Numbered from the stretch's first letter, positions 1 through 8,036 are shown. The stretch: 64,000 bases of DNA from an uncultured Oscillospiraceae bacterium (GCA_944387065.1 CALXDM010000004.1:62001-126000), one strand, 5' to 3'. Notes: generated from the sequence alone by a model not told the origin. Translations and numbers: made by a program.

Positions 1-1
1 G

Positions 2-1039
2 CCGCTGGAAGTGCTCACCCGCGCCGGCGAGGAGATCGCAAACTACCAGGGGTCGGGTATGTCCGTGATGGAGATGAGCCACCGATCTAAGGTTTTCGAC
101 AAGATCTTTCAGGACACCCAGGCCAATTTCCGCCGCCTGTTCCACGTGCCGGAGCAGTACAGCATCCTGTTTCTCCAGGGCGGAGCGTCCACCCAGTTTT
201 CCATGGTGCCCCTGAACCTGATCGGCAGGACGGGGAAGGCCGATTATGCCGTGACCGGCAGCTTTTCCAACATCGCCTATCAGGAGGCGGGCAAGTACGG
301 CCAGATCAACCTGGCCGCCTCCAGCCAGGACCGGGGGCACACCTATATCCCAACCCAGGATCAGCTGAAGCTGGACCCCCAGGCCAGCTACTTCCACTAC
401 TGCGCCAACAACACCATCTACGGCACCGAGTGGCAGTATGTGCCCGATACCGGGGAGGTGCCCCTGGTGTGCGATATGTCCTCCAATTTCCTCAGCCGGG
501 TGGTGGATGTGTCCAAGTACGGCGTGATCTACGGCGGGGCTCAGAAGAACCTGGCCCCTGCGGGGCTGACCATCGTGGTCATCCGCAAGGATCTGGCCGG
601 GCAGGAGCTGCCCAACACGCCGCTGATGCTCAGCTACAAGACCATGATCGACAAGGACTCCATGTACAACACCCCGCCCTGCTGGTGCATCTATATGCTG
701 GGGCTGGTGCTGGAATGGCTGGACAGCAAGGGTGGCGTGGAAGGCATGGAGAAGGTCAAGCACGCCAAGGCCCAGCTGCTCTATGACACGCTGGACAACT
801 CCCGGCTGTTCACCTGCCCTGCCCAACCGGGCAGCCGCTCGGACATGAACGTGGTGTTCCGCACCGCCGACCCGGAGCTGGACGCCAAATTTGTGGCCGA
901 GGCCACCCAGGCTGGCTTTGTCAACCTGAAAGGGCACCGCTCTGTGGGCGGGATGCGGGCTTCGATTTACAACGCCATGCCCACCGAGGGCGTGGAGAAG
1001 CTGGCGGACTTCATCCGGGCTTTCGACAGGGCCAACTAA
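2..1039 (+). CDS. serC: Phosphoserine aminotransferase, 5' end outside window
   Basis: SerC is a PLP-dependent class V aminotransferase that converts 3-phosphohydroxypyruvate and glutamate to phosphoserine. About 345 codons are visible, and the reading frame is open to the left edge. The first residues (PLEVLTRAGEEI) match the region just after the SerC N-terminus, so roughly 10-20 residues are missing. The PLP lysine lies in the GGAQKNLAP motif about 180 residues in. The C-terminal motif GHRSVGGMRASIYNAMP is typical of the family. serA follows 60 bp downstream on the same strand, giving two of the three serine-pathway steps. The family call is secure; the true start is not visible. Confidence 0.96.
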   Translation, partial: PLEVLTRAGEEIANYQGSGMSVMEMSHRSKVFDKIFQDTQANFRRLFHVPEQYSILFLQGGASTQFSMVPLNLIGRTGKADYAVTGSFSNIAYQEAGKYGQINLAASSQDRGHTYIPTQDQLKLDPQASYFHYCANNTIYGTEWQYVPDTGEVPLVCDMSSNFLSRVVDVSKYGVIYGGAQKNLAPAGLTIVVIRKDLAGQELPNTPLMLSYKTMIDKDSMYNTPPCWCIYMLGLVLEWLDSKGGVEGMEKVKHAKAQLLYDTLDNSRLFTCPAQPGSRSDMNVVFRTADPELDAKFVAEATQAGFVNLKGHRSVGGMRASIYNAMPTEGVEKLADFIRAFDRAN

Positions 1040-1101
1040 AGCCCGCGGGCCGAGGGGATCGGCCTGTCCATTACCATGATGGATCAAAGGAGGGATTGGA
1101 T

Positions 1102-2268
1102 ATGTTTCAGATCAAGACCATGAATCAGATCTCGGCCAAGGGGCTGGAGCGGCTGCCCGGGGAACGCTACACCGTGGGGGACGATGTGGCCAACGAGGAC
1201 GCCATCCTGGTCCGGTCAGCCAAGCTCCATGACTACGTGTTCCCCCCCAACCTCTGGGCCATCGCCCGGGCGGGGGCGGGGACCAACAATATCCCGGTGG
1301 AGCGCTGTTCGGAGGCGGGCATCATCGTGTTCAACACCCCTGGCGCCAACGCCAACGCGGTGAAGGAGCTGGTGATCTGCGCCCTGCTGGCCGCGTCCCG
1401 GGACATCCTGGGGGGCAGTGCCTGGGTGCGGGAGCAGGCTCAGGCCGGCGCCGATGTGGCCGCCGTGGTGGAGAAGGGGAAGTCCGCCTTCGTGGGTCCT
1501 GAGCTGTACCGCAAGACCCTGGGAGTGATCGGCCTGGGGGCCATCGGCGCGCTGGTGGCCAACATCGCCCTGTCCCTGGGCATGGAGGTGTATGGATACG
1601 ACCCCTTCCTGTCGGTGGACGCGGCCCTGCGCCTGGACCGTCACATCCGTGTGGTCAAGGATGTGACGGAGCTCTACCGGGTGGCCGACTACCTCACCAT
1701 CCATATGCCCTATACCGACCAGACCCGGCACACCATCAACGCCGACACCCTGGCCGCCATGAAGGACGGGGTGCGGGTGGTGAACCTGGCTCGGGGTGAG
1801 CTGGTGGACGATCAGGCCATGCTGGCGGCGCTGGAGTCGGGCAAGGTGGCCCGCTATGTCACCGACTTCCCCAACAACACGGTGACTCTGGCCAAAGGGG
1901 TGGTGGCCTTCCCTCACTTGGGCGCGTCCACGCCGGAGAGCGAGGACAACTGCGCGGTCATGGCCGCCGAGGAGCTGCGGGACTTCCTGGAGAACGGCAA
2001 CGTGAGAAACTCGGTGAACCTTCCAGACGTCATTATGGAGCGCTCGGGCGCGCTGCGCCTGTGCTTGATGCACCGCAACATCCCGGCCATCCTGGCAAAT
2101 GTCACCCTGCAGCTGTCCAACGACGGGGTGAATGTGGAGAACATGACCAATAAGTCCAAGGGAGAGTATGCCTATACCATCGTGGATACGGGCAGCGTGG
2201 TGGAGCAGCGGGTGCTGGACCACATCGCCCGCATCCCCGGGGTACTGCGCACCCGGGTGATCCGGTGA
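1102..2268 (+). CDS. serA: D-3-phosphoglycerate dehydrogenase
   Basis: SerA catalyses NAD-dependent oxidation of 3-phosphoglycerate, the first step of serine synthesis. The 388-residue protein has a substrate-binding part, a Rossmann segment with GVIGLGAIGALV, the catalytic Arg in NLARGELVDD, the His in FPHLGASTPESE, and a C-terminal ACT domain of about 70 residues (IPAILANVTLQLSNDGVNV) suited to serine feedback. It is the short SerA type with an ACT domain and no extra intervening domain. AAAGGAGGG at 1086-1094 sits 8 nt before the ATG at 1102, which favours this start over a TTG two codons upstream. It is probably co-transcribed with serC. Confidence 0.96.
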   Translation: MFQIKTMNQISAKGLERLPGERYTVGDDVANEDAILVRSAKLHDYVFPPNLWAIARAGAGTNNIPVERCSEAGIIVFNTPGANANAVKELVICALLAASRDILGGSAWVREQAQAGADVAAVVEKGKSAFVGPELYRKTLGVIGLGAIGALVANIALSLGMEVYGYDPFLSVDAALRLDRHIRVVKDVTELYRVADYLTIHMPYTDQTRHTINADTLAAMKDGVRVVNLARGELVDDQAMLAALESGKVARYVTDFPNNTVTLAKGVVAFPHLGASTPESEDNCAVMAAEELRDFLENGNVRNSVNLPDVIMERSGALRLCLMHRNIPAILANVTLQLSNDGVNVENMTNKSKGEYAYTIVDTGSVVEQRVLDHIARIPGVLRTRVIR

Positions 2269-2297
2269 AGCGCCGGGGACAACTGAAGTAAAAATAA

Positions 2298-2329
2298 CGG
2301 GCCCACAGCCAAAAAAGGCTGTGGGCCCG
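2298..2329. terminator. Bidirectional terminator between serA and rfbA
   Basis: A perfect 13-bp stem (CGGGCCCACAGCC with its complement) closes a six-A loop. The A-rich flank on the left makes a U-tract for minus-strand transcripts, so it most clearly ends the rfbA message. It can also stop serA. Confidence 0.85.
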
Positions 2330-2350
2330 AGCTGTTGGGGCGGCATTTCA

Positions 2351-3208
2351 TCACAGGGCCAGCAGGTGCCGGCCATAGGCGGTCATGTCCAGCTGGCTGC
2401 CCAGCTGGTGGAGCTGCTGCCTGGTGATGCGCCCTTCCCGATAGGCAACCTCCTCGATGCATCCCACATACTGCCCGGTGGTGTGCTGCAGATCATGGAT
2501 GGCCTGGGCGGCGGCCAGCAGGCTGTCGGCATTGCCCGCGTCCATCCACAGGTAGTTGTCCTGCAGGGGGATGACCTGGAGCTGATCCCGGCGCAGGAAG
2601 GCCAGGTTCACATCGGTGATCTCCAGCTCGCCCCGGGCGGAGGGGGTGAGGCCGGCGGCGATGTCCAGCGCGTCGTTGTGGTAGAAGTACAGGCCGGGCA
2701 CAACGTAGTGGGACTTGGGGTGGCTGGGCTTTTCCTCGATGGAGATGGCCCGGCCGTCCGCGTCAAACTCCACCACCCCGAAAGGCCTGGGGTCCTGCAC
2801 ATAGCAGCCGAATACCGTGGCCCCCCGGTTGTCTCGGGCGGCCCGCTTGAGCACGCCGGCCAGGTCGGGGGCCCAGAAGAGGTTGTCCCCCAGCACCAGG
2901 CACACGTCCTCCCCGGCCAGGAAGTCCCCGCCGATGAGCAGCGCGTCGGCAATGCCCCGGGCCACCGGCTGCACGGTGTACTGGATGGAGATGCCCAGCT
3001 GGGCGCCGTCCCCCAGCAGGGCGGAAAAAGTGCCCGTCTCCCCTGGAGGGACGATGACCAACACCTGGTCGATCCCCGCCTGCATCAGCACGGACAGGGG
3101 ATAGTACAGCAGCGGCTTGTCATAGACGGGCAGCAGGGGCTTACAGACAGGTTTCGTCATGGGATACAGCCGGGTGCCGCGCCCGGCGGCCAGAATGATA
3201 CCCTTCAT
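2351..3208 (-). CDS. rfbA: Glucose-1-phosphate thymidylyltransferase
   Basis: RmlA/RfbA makes dTDP-glucose from glucose-1-phosphate and dTTP, the entry step to dTDP-rhamnose and other dTDP-sugars. The 285-residue protein begins MKGIILAAGRGTRLYPMTK, which carries the nucleotidyltransferase G-x-G-T-R signature. It continues with KPLLPVYDKPLLYYPLSVLM and, late in the protein, LWMDAGNADSLL. These motifs and the length match the family. GGAGG lies just upstream of the ATG at 3208. No rmlB, rmlC or rmlD is visible nearby, so the partner enzymes must be elsewhere if dTDP-rhamnose is made. Confidence 0.93.
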   Translation of the reverse strand: MKGIILAAGRGTRLYPMTKPVCKPLLPVYDKPLLYYPLSVLMQAGIDQVLVIVPPGETGTFSALLGDGAQLGISIQYTVQPVARGIADALLIGGDFLAGEDVCLVLGDNLFWAPDLAGVLKRAARDNRGATVFGCYVQDPRPFGVVEFDADGRAISIEEKPSHPKSHYVVPGLYFYHNDALDIAAGLTPSARGELEITDVNLAFLRRDQLQVIPLQDNYLWMDAGNADSLLAAAQAIHDLQHTTGQYVGCIEEVAYREGRITRQQLHQLGSQLDMTAYGRHLLAL

Positions 3209-3311
3209 AGAAGACCTCCACGCGCCCGGGTGGCGCTGCATATCCGGGATGGCCTTCGGCCCGGCGGGCCGAGGGCAGATGGACAGATTATACCTGAAAC
3301 CGGGGGGGAAG

Positions 3312-4625
3312 TCAATGAACGGGGGATCCGGCGGGATCCGCCCAGTCCGGATCTTGGCCGGCCCGGTCCGCCGCCCGCCACACTGTGGGGAAGGGCAGTC
3401 CCCGCTCCCGGGCGATGCGGGCCACGTCGTCATACTCTGGCTTGGCCCGCTCCACCCCCATGCCCTGGACCCGCTTGATGCCCACCGGGCCATAAGGGGT
3501 GTCCGCCGCGTGCCGGCTGGGGGTCAGGTAGTACTTGCCGCACCGCAGGGCACGCAGCCCGTTGGTGCTGGTGTGGGTGAACAGGTGCCGGGCAAACTCC
3601 TCCTCCCGGGCGGGATCGCACAGCAGGGTGAGCTGCCAGCCGGGCCGGCCCTTTTTCATCTGGCCGGGCAGGGTGTATACGTCCAGCGCCCCCAGCTCCA
3701 GCAGCCGCTGGCAGGCGAAGGCCAGGGCCTCCGGGGTCATGTCGTCCAGGTTGCACACCAGCTGGCTGATCTCCCCCCGGCCCTCCTCCTGGCTTTGGCC
3801 CTGGCCCCAGAAGGCCCGCAGGCAGTTGGCCGCGGGGAACTGCCGGCTGCCCAAGCCAACGCCCACCCGATCCACCTGCATCAGGGGCATGGGGCCGAAC
3901 CGGGTGGCGAAGTGGGTCAGCAGGGCCGCGCCGGTGGGGGTGCACAGCTCCCCCTGGATATTGCCGCCGTAGATGGGCGCCCCGGCCAGCAGGTGGGCGG
4001 TGGCAGGGGCGGGCACCGGCATGACGCCGTGGGCGCAGCGCACCTGCCCGCTGCCCACATGGATGGGGGAGACCACGATCTCATCCGGGGCCAGCAGGTG
4101 CAGGGCATAGCACACCCCGGCCACGTCGGCGATGGCGTCCAGCGTACCCACCTCGTGGAAGTGTACCTGCTCAACCGGCTGGCCATGGGCCTTGGCTTCC
4201 GCCTGGGCGATGCTGCCATACACCGCCCGGGCATGGGCCAGCACCGGGGCGGGCAGGGGCAGGCGGTCCAGGATGGCGTCCACATCTGAGAGGCGGGCGT
4301 GTCCATGATCGTGGTGGGGGCCGTGGCCGTGGGTATGGCTGTGGTCATGGTCGTGCTCAGGATGGTGGAGCGAAGCATGGCTATGGGGATGAGGATGGCC
4401 CTGGCCAGCCAGTTCATCCTCCTCCAGGCCGGCCACGGTGACGGCCATATGGGTGCCTGACAAGCCCAGGGACTGGGCGGGCTGGGCGGCCACCGCCACT
4501 TGGGGCAGGCCCAGGGCGTTCAGGGTGGACACAAAGCCCGCCCGGTCGGGCAGCAGCTCGTACAGCGCACCCAGCAGCATATCGCCGGAGGCTCCCATGG
4601 CGCATTCCAGATAGAGCGTTTTCAT
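3312..4625 (-). CDS. larC: Nickel-pincer cofactor biosynthesis protein LarC
   Basis: LarC is the CTP-dependent cyclometallase that inserts nickel into the pincer nucleotide used by lactate racemase-type enzymes. This 437-residue protein starts MKTLYLECAMGASGDMLLGA, the LarC N-terminal signature. It carries a long His-rich loop (about residues 77-109, some 16 His) likely to hold nickel, then VHFHEVGTLDAIADVAG and a complete C-terminal half (MTPEALAFACQRLLE, YYLTPSRHA). In lactobacilli LarC is split by a programmed frameshift; here both halves are in one uninterrupted frame. Its ATG overlaps the larB stop as ATGA, and GGGAGGA precedes it. Confidence 0.95.
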   Translation of the reverse strand: MKTLYLECAMGASGDMLLGALYELLPDRAGFVSTLNALGLPQVAVAAQPAQSLGLSGTHMAVTVAGLEEDELAGQGHPHPHSHASLHHPEHDHDHSHTHGHGPHHDHGHARLSDVDAILDRLPLPAPVLAHARAVYGSIAQAEAKAHGQPVEQVHFHEVGTLDAIADVAGVCYALHLLAPDEIVVSPIHVGSGQVRCAHGVMPVPAPATAHLLAGAPIYGGNIQGELCTPTGAALLTHFATRFGPMPLMQVDRVGVGLGSRQFPAANCLRAFWGQGQSQEEGRGEISQLVCNLDDMTPEALAFACQRLLELGALDVYTLPGQMKKGRPGWQLTLLCDPAREEEFARHLFTHTSTNGLRALRCGKYYLTPSRHAADTPYGPVGIKRVQGMGVERAKPEYDDVARIARERGLPFPTVWRAADRAGQDPDWADPAGSPVH

Positions 4626-5401
4626 CCCTTTTCCTCCCTTTCCGGAGGGAGACCCTCCATGAGATTGATGCGGCTGGCCAGGTAACCCGCCCCAAAGCCG
4701 TTGTCGATGTTGACCACGCTCACCCCGCTGGAGCAGGCGTTGAGCATGGACAGCAGGGCGGCCAGGCCGCCGAAATTGGCCCCGTAGCCTACGCTGGTAG
4801 GCACGGCGATGACCGGGCAGTCCACCAGCCCGCCCACCACGGAGGCCAGCGCCCCCTCCATGCCGGCCACAGCCACCACGCACCGGGCGGACTGGATGGC
4901 CGGCAGGTTGTGTAACAGCCGGTGCAGCCCGGCAACTCCCACGTCGTACAGCCGGGTGACCCGGCTGCCCAGGGCCTGGGCGGTGAGGGCGGCCTCCTCG
5001 CACACGGGCAGGTCGCTGGTGCCGCCGGACACCACCGCCACATGGCCCCGGCCCTGGAAGGGCGCGGGGAAGGCCAGGCCCAGCTTGGGCAGGGGATGGT
5101 AGTCCAGGGGGACGGCCTGGCCCACCTGCCGGGCGCTGTCCGGCCCCAGGCGGGTGACCAGCACGTTGCGGCACCCCCGCTGGCCCATGGCGGTGAGGAT
5201 GCCGATGATCTGCTCCGGGGTCTTGGACTGGCCGTAGATCACCTCGGCGGCCCCTTGGCGCACCGCGCGGTGAAAGTCCACCTTGGCATAGCCCAGGTCC
5301 TCAAAGGGGGCGGCCTGCAAGCGCAGCAGGGCGTCCTCTGGGGGAAGGGAGCCGTCCCGCACCTGGTGCAGCAGGGCCAGTAGATCCTGTTTGTTATCCA
5401 T
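4622..5401 (-). CDS. larB: Pyridinium-3,5-biscarboxylic acid mononucleotide synthase LarB
   Basis: LarB carboxylates and hydrolyses nicotinic acid adenine dinucleotide, the first step of nickel-pincer cofactor synthesis. It belongs to the PurE (AIR carboxylase) fold family. The 259-residue protein has the PurE-like region VAVVSGGTSDLPVCEEAALT, then CVVAVAGMEGALASVVGGL and a C-terminal VPTSVGYGANFGGLAALLSM motif. The short N-terminal extension (LARLLHQVRDG-like helix, PFEDLGYAKVDFHR) is typical of LarB. AGGAGG precedes the ATG at 5401. It sits 15 nt after larE and overlaps larC, so the three genes should be translationally linked. Confidence 0.95.
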   Translation of the reverse strand: MDNKQDLLALLHQVRDGSLPPEDALLRLQAAPFEDLGYAKVDFHRAVRQGAAEVIYGQSKTPEQIIGILTAMGQRGCRNVLVTRLGPDSARQVGQAVPLDYHPLPKLGLAFPAPFQGRGHVAVVSGGTSDLPVCEEAALTAQALGSRVTRLYDVGVAGLHRLLHNLPAIQSARCVVAVAGMEGALASVVGGLVDCPVIAVPTSVGYGANFGGLAALLSMLNACSSGVSVVNIDNGFGAGYLASRINLMEGLPPEREEKG

Positions 5402-5416
5402 ACGCGGCGCCTCCTG

Positions 5417-6163
5417 TCAAGCTCTGGGGATCAGATCCAGCAGGACGGCGGGGAAGTCGCTGCCCAGGGCGTGGGTGATGGTTTCCCGCAGGGCCACGGC
5501 CTGGGCCAGTTGGCCGGCGGGCAGCTGGATGCGCGCGCCGCCGTGGAATAGCCGCACCCGGAAGTCGGAAAAGCCCAGCCCTGCCAGCGTGGCCTCCGCC
5601 CGCTCCACCCGACCCAAATCCCCCCGGGTGATGGCTGTTCCGGTGGGGATCCGGGTGGCCAGGCAGGCGTAGGCGGGCTTGTCCCAGACCGGCAGCCCCG
5701 CCTGCTTGGCCAGCCGGCGCACCGCCGGCTTGTCCAGCCCGCACAGCCGCAGGGGGGAGCGCACCCCCAGCTCCTCCAGCGCCCGCATCCCGGGGCGCTG
5801 GGCGGGGTCGTCCGAGGCGTTGGAGCCGTCCAGCACCAGGGGGAAGCCATCCCGCTGGGCGGCTTGAAGGATGGCCGACAGGATCAGGCGCTTGCACAGG
5901 TAGCACCGATCCGGACCGTTGGCGGCGATGTCCGGGCGGGACAGGGGGTCAGACTGCAGCACGGTGAGGGGCACGTCCAGGCGGTCGGCCAGCTGCCGGG
6001 CCTCCTCCAGTTCAAAGGCGGGCTGGAAGGGGGAGCGGACGCAGTAGGCCCGCACCTGCTGGCCGTAGGTCTTGGCTGCCCAGAGCAGGACGGAGGAGTC
6101 CACACCGCCGGAGAAGGCCACCGCCGCCTTGGGATGGTGGGAAAAGAAGTCTTGCAGGGTCAT
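5417..6163 (-). CDS. larE: ATP-dependent sulfur insertase LarE, three-cysteine type
   Basis: LarE adenylates the pincer carboxylates and inserts sulfur. The 248-residue protein starts with a PP-loop, FSGGVDSSVLLWA (residues 17-29). Cysteines sit at 87 and 90 (RCYLCKR) and 167 (KPAYACLATR). LarE of Lactiplantibacillus plantarum uses one sacrificial cysteine at the last position. LarE proteins with all three cysteines are known to bind a [4Fe-4S] cluster that delivers sulfur catalytically, so this one is inferred to be the cluster type. AGGAGGTG lies 7 nt before the ATG. It is the first gene of larE-larB-larC. No larA-like racemase is in the window. Confidence 0.95.
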   Translation of the reverse strand: MTLQDFFSHHPKAAVAFSGGVDSSVLLWAAKTYGQQVRAYCVRSPFQPAFELEEARQLADRLDVPLTVLQSDPLSRPDIAANGPDRCYLCKRLILSAILQAAQRDGFPLVLDGSNASDDPAQRPGMRALEELGVRSPLRLCGLDKPAVRRLAKQAGLPVWDKPAYACLATRIPTGTAITRGDLGRVERAEATLAGLGFSDFRVRLFHGGARIQLPAGQLAQAVALRETITHALGSDFPAVLLDLIPRA

Positions 6164-6342
6164 CAGTCAAACACCTCCTGAGGGAGAGCCGGGCGTTCTC
6201 AGCCCGGGGAAAAGCGAAAAAGGCTGCCAGGGCGGCCTGCGGGCCGTTCCGGTAGCCTTCTGTGCTACAAATGGAATTGCGATGGGACATAGCCGGACGC
6301 GGGGGCCGCGGCCCCGCCGCCCGCTTCCTGCGGGGCTAGCAC
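6164..6342 (-). promoter_or_regulatory. Structured 5' leader of the lar operon
   Basis: The predicted minus-strand transcript starts near 6340 and runs about 175 nt before larE. Its first bases GTGCTA (6342-6337) can pair with TAGCAC (6267-6262), closing a GC-rich ~70-nt domain. A terminator-like hairpin (6257-6222) then follows, and only after that the larE ribosome site. This arrangement of a closed domain followed by a terminator is what a riboswitch or protein-controlled attenuator looks like. I do not recognise any known aptamer core. The pairing was found by eye. Confidence 0.45.
6222..6257 (-). terminator. Candidate attenuator terminator inside the lar leader
   Basis: On the minus strand, GGCTACCGGAACGGCC pairs imperfectly with GGCCGCCCTGGCAGCC around a CGCA loop. 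A T-rich run, TTTTTCGCTTTT (6221-6210), follows directly. It lies between the predicted promoter and larE, so it would stop transcription before the operon unless disrupted. Confidence 0.6.
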
Positions 6343-6346
6343 CGAT

Positions 6347-6375
6347 ATGATACAGGATGGCGGCGGGCCTGTCAA
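6347..6375 (-). promoter_or_regulatory. Sigma-A promoter for larEBC
   Basis: TTGACA (6375-6370) and TATCAT (6352-6347) on the minus strand are separated by exactly 17 bp. This is a strong vegetative promoter, divergent from the one at 6397-6425. Confidence 0.8.
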
Positions 6376-6396
6376 GGGCGGGGCGGCTGGCATGGG

Positions 6397-6425
6397 TTGG
6401 CAGAACGGGCCGGATGTGATAGAAT
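6397..6425 (+). promoter_or_regulatory. Sigma-A promoter for the DUF3842-crp pair
   Basis: TTGGCA (6397-6402) and TAGAAT (6420-6425) are spaced by 17 bp, about 57 bp before the DUF3842 start. Confidence 0.7.
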
Positions 6426-6481
6426 AGGGCCAAAAGAAACAGGCCGGCGGCCCGGGGGCCGCAACGGAAAGGAGCCATGAG

Positions 6482-6919
6482 ATGGGAGAGCGTCAACCTT
6501 TGATCCTGGTGCTGGATGGGCAGGGAGGCGGCGTGGGCCGGGCGCTGATCGCCCGGCTGACCGAGCAGCTGCCCCAGGCCCGCATCCGAGCGGTGGGGAC
6601 CAACGCGGCGGCCACCCAGGCCATGCTGAAGGCGGGGGCAGCGGAAGGGGCTACGGGGGAGAACGCCGTGGTGGTCAACGCCCCTCTGGCCGATGTCATC
6701 GCCGGACCGGCGGCCATCCTCTTGCCAAACGCCCTGCTGGGGGAGATCACCCCGGCCATGGCCCAAGCGGTGGGGGCCAGCAGGGGGGTGAAGGTGGTGG
6801 TCCCCTCCAACCGCTGCGGCCTGCTCATCGCCGGGGAGGAGCAGCCCATGCGCCAATACCTGGACTCCTGCGTGGCGCTGATCCGGCAGGCGCTGGACGG
6901 GCAGGTCGGGGGGCGATGA
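6482..6919 (+). CDS. DUF3842 family protein
   Basis: A 145-residue soluble protein whose start, MGERQPLILVLDGQGGGVGRAL, contains a Gly-rich nucleotide-binding-like turn. It continues with RAVGTNAAATQAMLKAGAAEGATGENAVVVNAP and GVKVVVPSNRCGLLIAGEE. This matches my recollection of the DUF3842 family in Clostridia, whose function is unknown. The start at 6482 is chosen because AAAGGA lies 8 nt before it. Its stop overlaps the ATG of the downstream Crp/Fnr gene, so the two are co-translated and may act together. Confidence 0.8.
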   Translation: MGERQPLILVLDGQGGGVGRALIARLTEQLPQARIRAVGTNAAATQAMLKAGAAEGATGENAVVVNAPLADVIAGPAAILLPNALLGEITPAMAQAVGASRGVKVVVPSNRCGLLIAGEEQPMRQYLDSCVALIRQALDGQVGGR

Positions 6920-7635
6920 CCGGGATGGGGGACAACAATGCCGCCCTGGAGCGGCTGGAGCTGGCCCAGTGCCTGCCTGTTTGGGAGAAGCTGAGCACCC
7001 AGGACCGGCAGCAGCTGGCGGCCGCCGCAGTGCTGCGGTCGGCCAAGCCGGGGGAGCTGGTGCACAGTGGGGAGACGGACTGCCTGGGCCTGCTGGCCAT
7101 CTGTCAGGGGCAGCTGCGGGCGTTCATCCTGTCCGAGCAGGGGCGGGAAGTGACGCTTTACCGGCTGTTTTCCGGGGATATCTGCCTGTTCTCCGCCGCG
7201 TGCGTCATCAAAAATTTGCGGTTTGACCTGATGATTCAGGCTGAGAAAGACACCTTGTTTTGGGTCGTCCCCGCTCCGGTCTACCAGCAAGTCACCCAGC
7301 GATCCGCCCCCTTGGCAAACTACACCAGCGAGGTGATGGCCACCCGGTTTTCAGAGGTCATGTGGCTGATGGAGCAAATCCTCTGGGGCAGTATGGATCA
7401 GCGTCTGGCCGCGTTCCTATTGGGGGAGAGCGCGCTGGAGGGCAGCCCCATTCTGCGCACCACCCATGAGCGCATCGCCAACCACCTGGGCACCGCCCGG
7501 GAGGTGGTCACCCGGATGCTGCGCTATTTCCAAAGTGAGGGCATGGTGCGTTTGGCCAGAGGGACGGTGGAGCTGCGGGACCGGGAGAAGCTGGAGCGGC
7601 TGTGTGACCCGGATCGGCTGGCTCGGGGAGGATAG
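6916..7635 (+). CDS. Crp/Fnr family transcriptional regulator
   Basis: The 239-residue protein has an N-terminal cyclic-nucleotide-binding-like beta barrel (about 20-140, with GRAFILSEQGREVTLYR-like strands and FSGDICLFSAAC). A long dimerisation helix follows, then a C-terminal winged helix with ERIANHLGTAREVVTRMLRYF. It has no obvious cAMP-binding RES motif. Its ATG overlaps the DUF3842 stop (ATGA). The pair is divergent from larEBC, and in Lactiplantibacillus the lar genes are activated by the Crp/Fnr-type LarR, so a role in lar control is a reasonable inference but not shown here. A terminator hairpin follows at 7671. Confidence 0.9.
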   Translation: MTGMGDNNAALERLELAQCLPVWEKLSTQDRQQLAAAAVLRSAKPGELVHSGETDCLGLLAICQGQLRAFILSEQGREVTLYRLFSGDICLFSAACVIKNLRFDLMIQAEKDTLFWVVPAPVYQQVTQRSAPLANYTSEVMATRFSEVMWLMEQILWGSMDQRLAAFLLGESALEGSPILRTTHERIANHLGTAREVVTRMLRYFQSEGMVRLARGTVELRDREKLERLCDPDRLARGG

Positions 7636-7670
7636 CCGGCGGTGGGGCCCCTGACCGGCCTGGGAAACAG

Positions 7671-7712
7671 GGAGGCTCCGGGGCCGCCCAGTTGGGCAGT
7701 CCCGGAGCCTCC
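7671..7712 (+). terminator. Terminator after the Crp/Fnr gene
   Basis: A 12-bp perfect stem (GGAGGCTCCGGG and its complement) encloses a second small GCCCA/TGGGC stem. The following run is only moderately T-rich. It lies between converging genes and may serve both. Confidence 0.65.
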
Positions 7713-7738
7713 TGTGTGGATTGGCTGTTTGAACTTGG

Positions 7739-7942
7739 TTACTTCAGGCCGTTCTCGTAGGCCTCGATCATCTTCTTGACCATCTGGCCGCCCACGGAGC
7801 CGGCCTGACGGCTGGTCAGGTCGCCGTTGTAGCCCTGCTTCAGGTTGACCCCAACCTCGTTGGCGGCCTCCATCTTAAACTTGTCCATGGCCTCCCGAGC
7901 GCCGGGCACAACCAGGCGATTGGAGCTCTTCGTGTTAGACAT
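7739..7942 (-). CDS. Alpha/beta-type small acid-soluble spore protein
   Basis: Alpha/beta SASPs coat and protect spore DNA and are degraded at germination. This 67-residue protein has both family signatures: LVVPGAREAMDKFKMEAANEVG, which contains the GPR protease cleavage region, and YNGDLTSRQAGSVGGQMVKKMIEAYE. The start at 7942 is supported by AAAGGAGAG upstream and by the canonical length. A sigma-G-like promoter lies at 8008-8036. This is direct evidence that the organism sporulates. Confidence 0.97.
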   Translation of the reverse strand: MSNTKSSNRLVVPGAREAMDKFKMEAANEVGVNLKQGYNGDLTSRQAGSVGGQMVKKMIEAYENGLK

Positions 7943-8007
7943 ATCCCTTACTCTCCTTTTCCATCTGTTTTGTGTGCTCTCTGGACTTTGGATTTGAAAT
8001 CCGAGCA

Positions 8008-8036
8008 TAGTTTGAGCCGGCCCCAGTTTTCTATGC
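8008..8036 (-). promoter_or_regulatory. Sigma-G-like promoter of the SASP gene
   Basis: On the minus strand GCATAG (8036-8031) and CAAACTA (8014-8008) are 16 bp apart. The second differs from the sigma-G -10 consensus CATACTA at one position; the first is a partial -35 match. The location, about 65 bp before a SASP gene, fits forespore expression. Confidence 0.5.

Noticed and set aside
1216..2376. Long antisense frame over serA
   Set aside because: High G+C creates long open frames opposite real genes. The translation is His/Gly/Gln-rich with no domain, and serA is unambiguous.
3900..4100. Programmed frameshift in larC as in lactobacilli
   Set aside because: The frame is continuous through both LarC halves, so no frameshift is needed.
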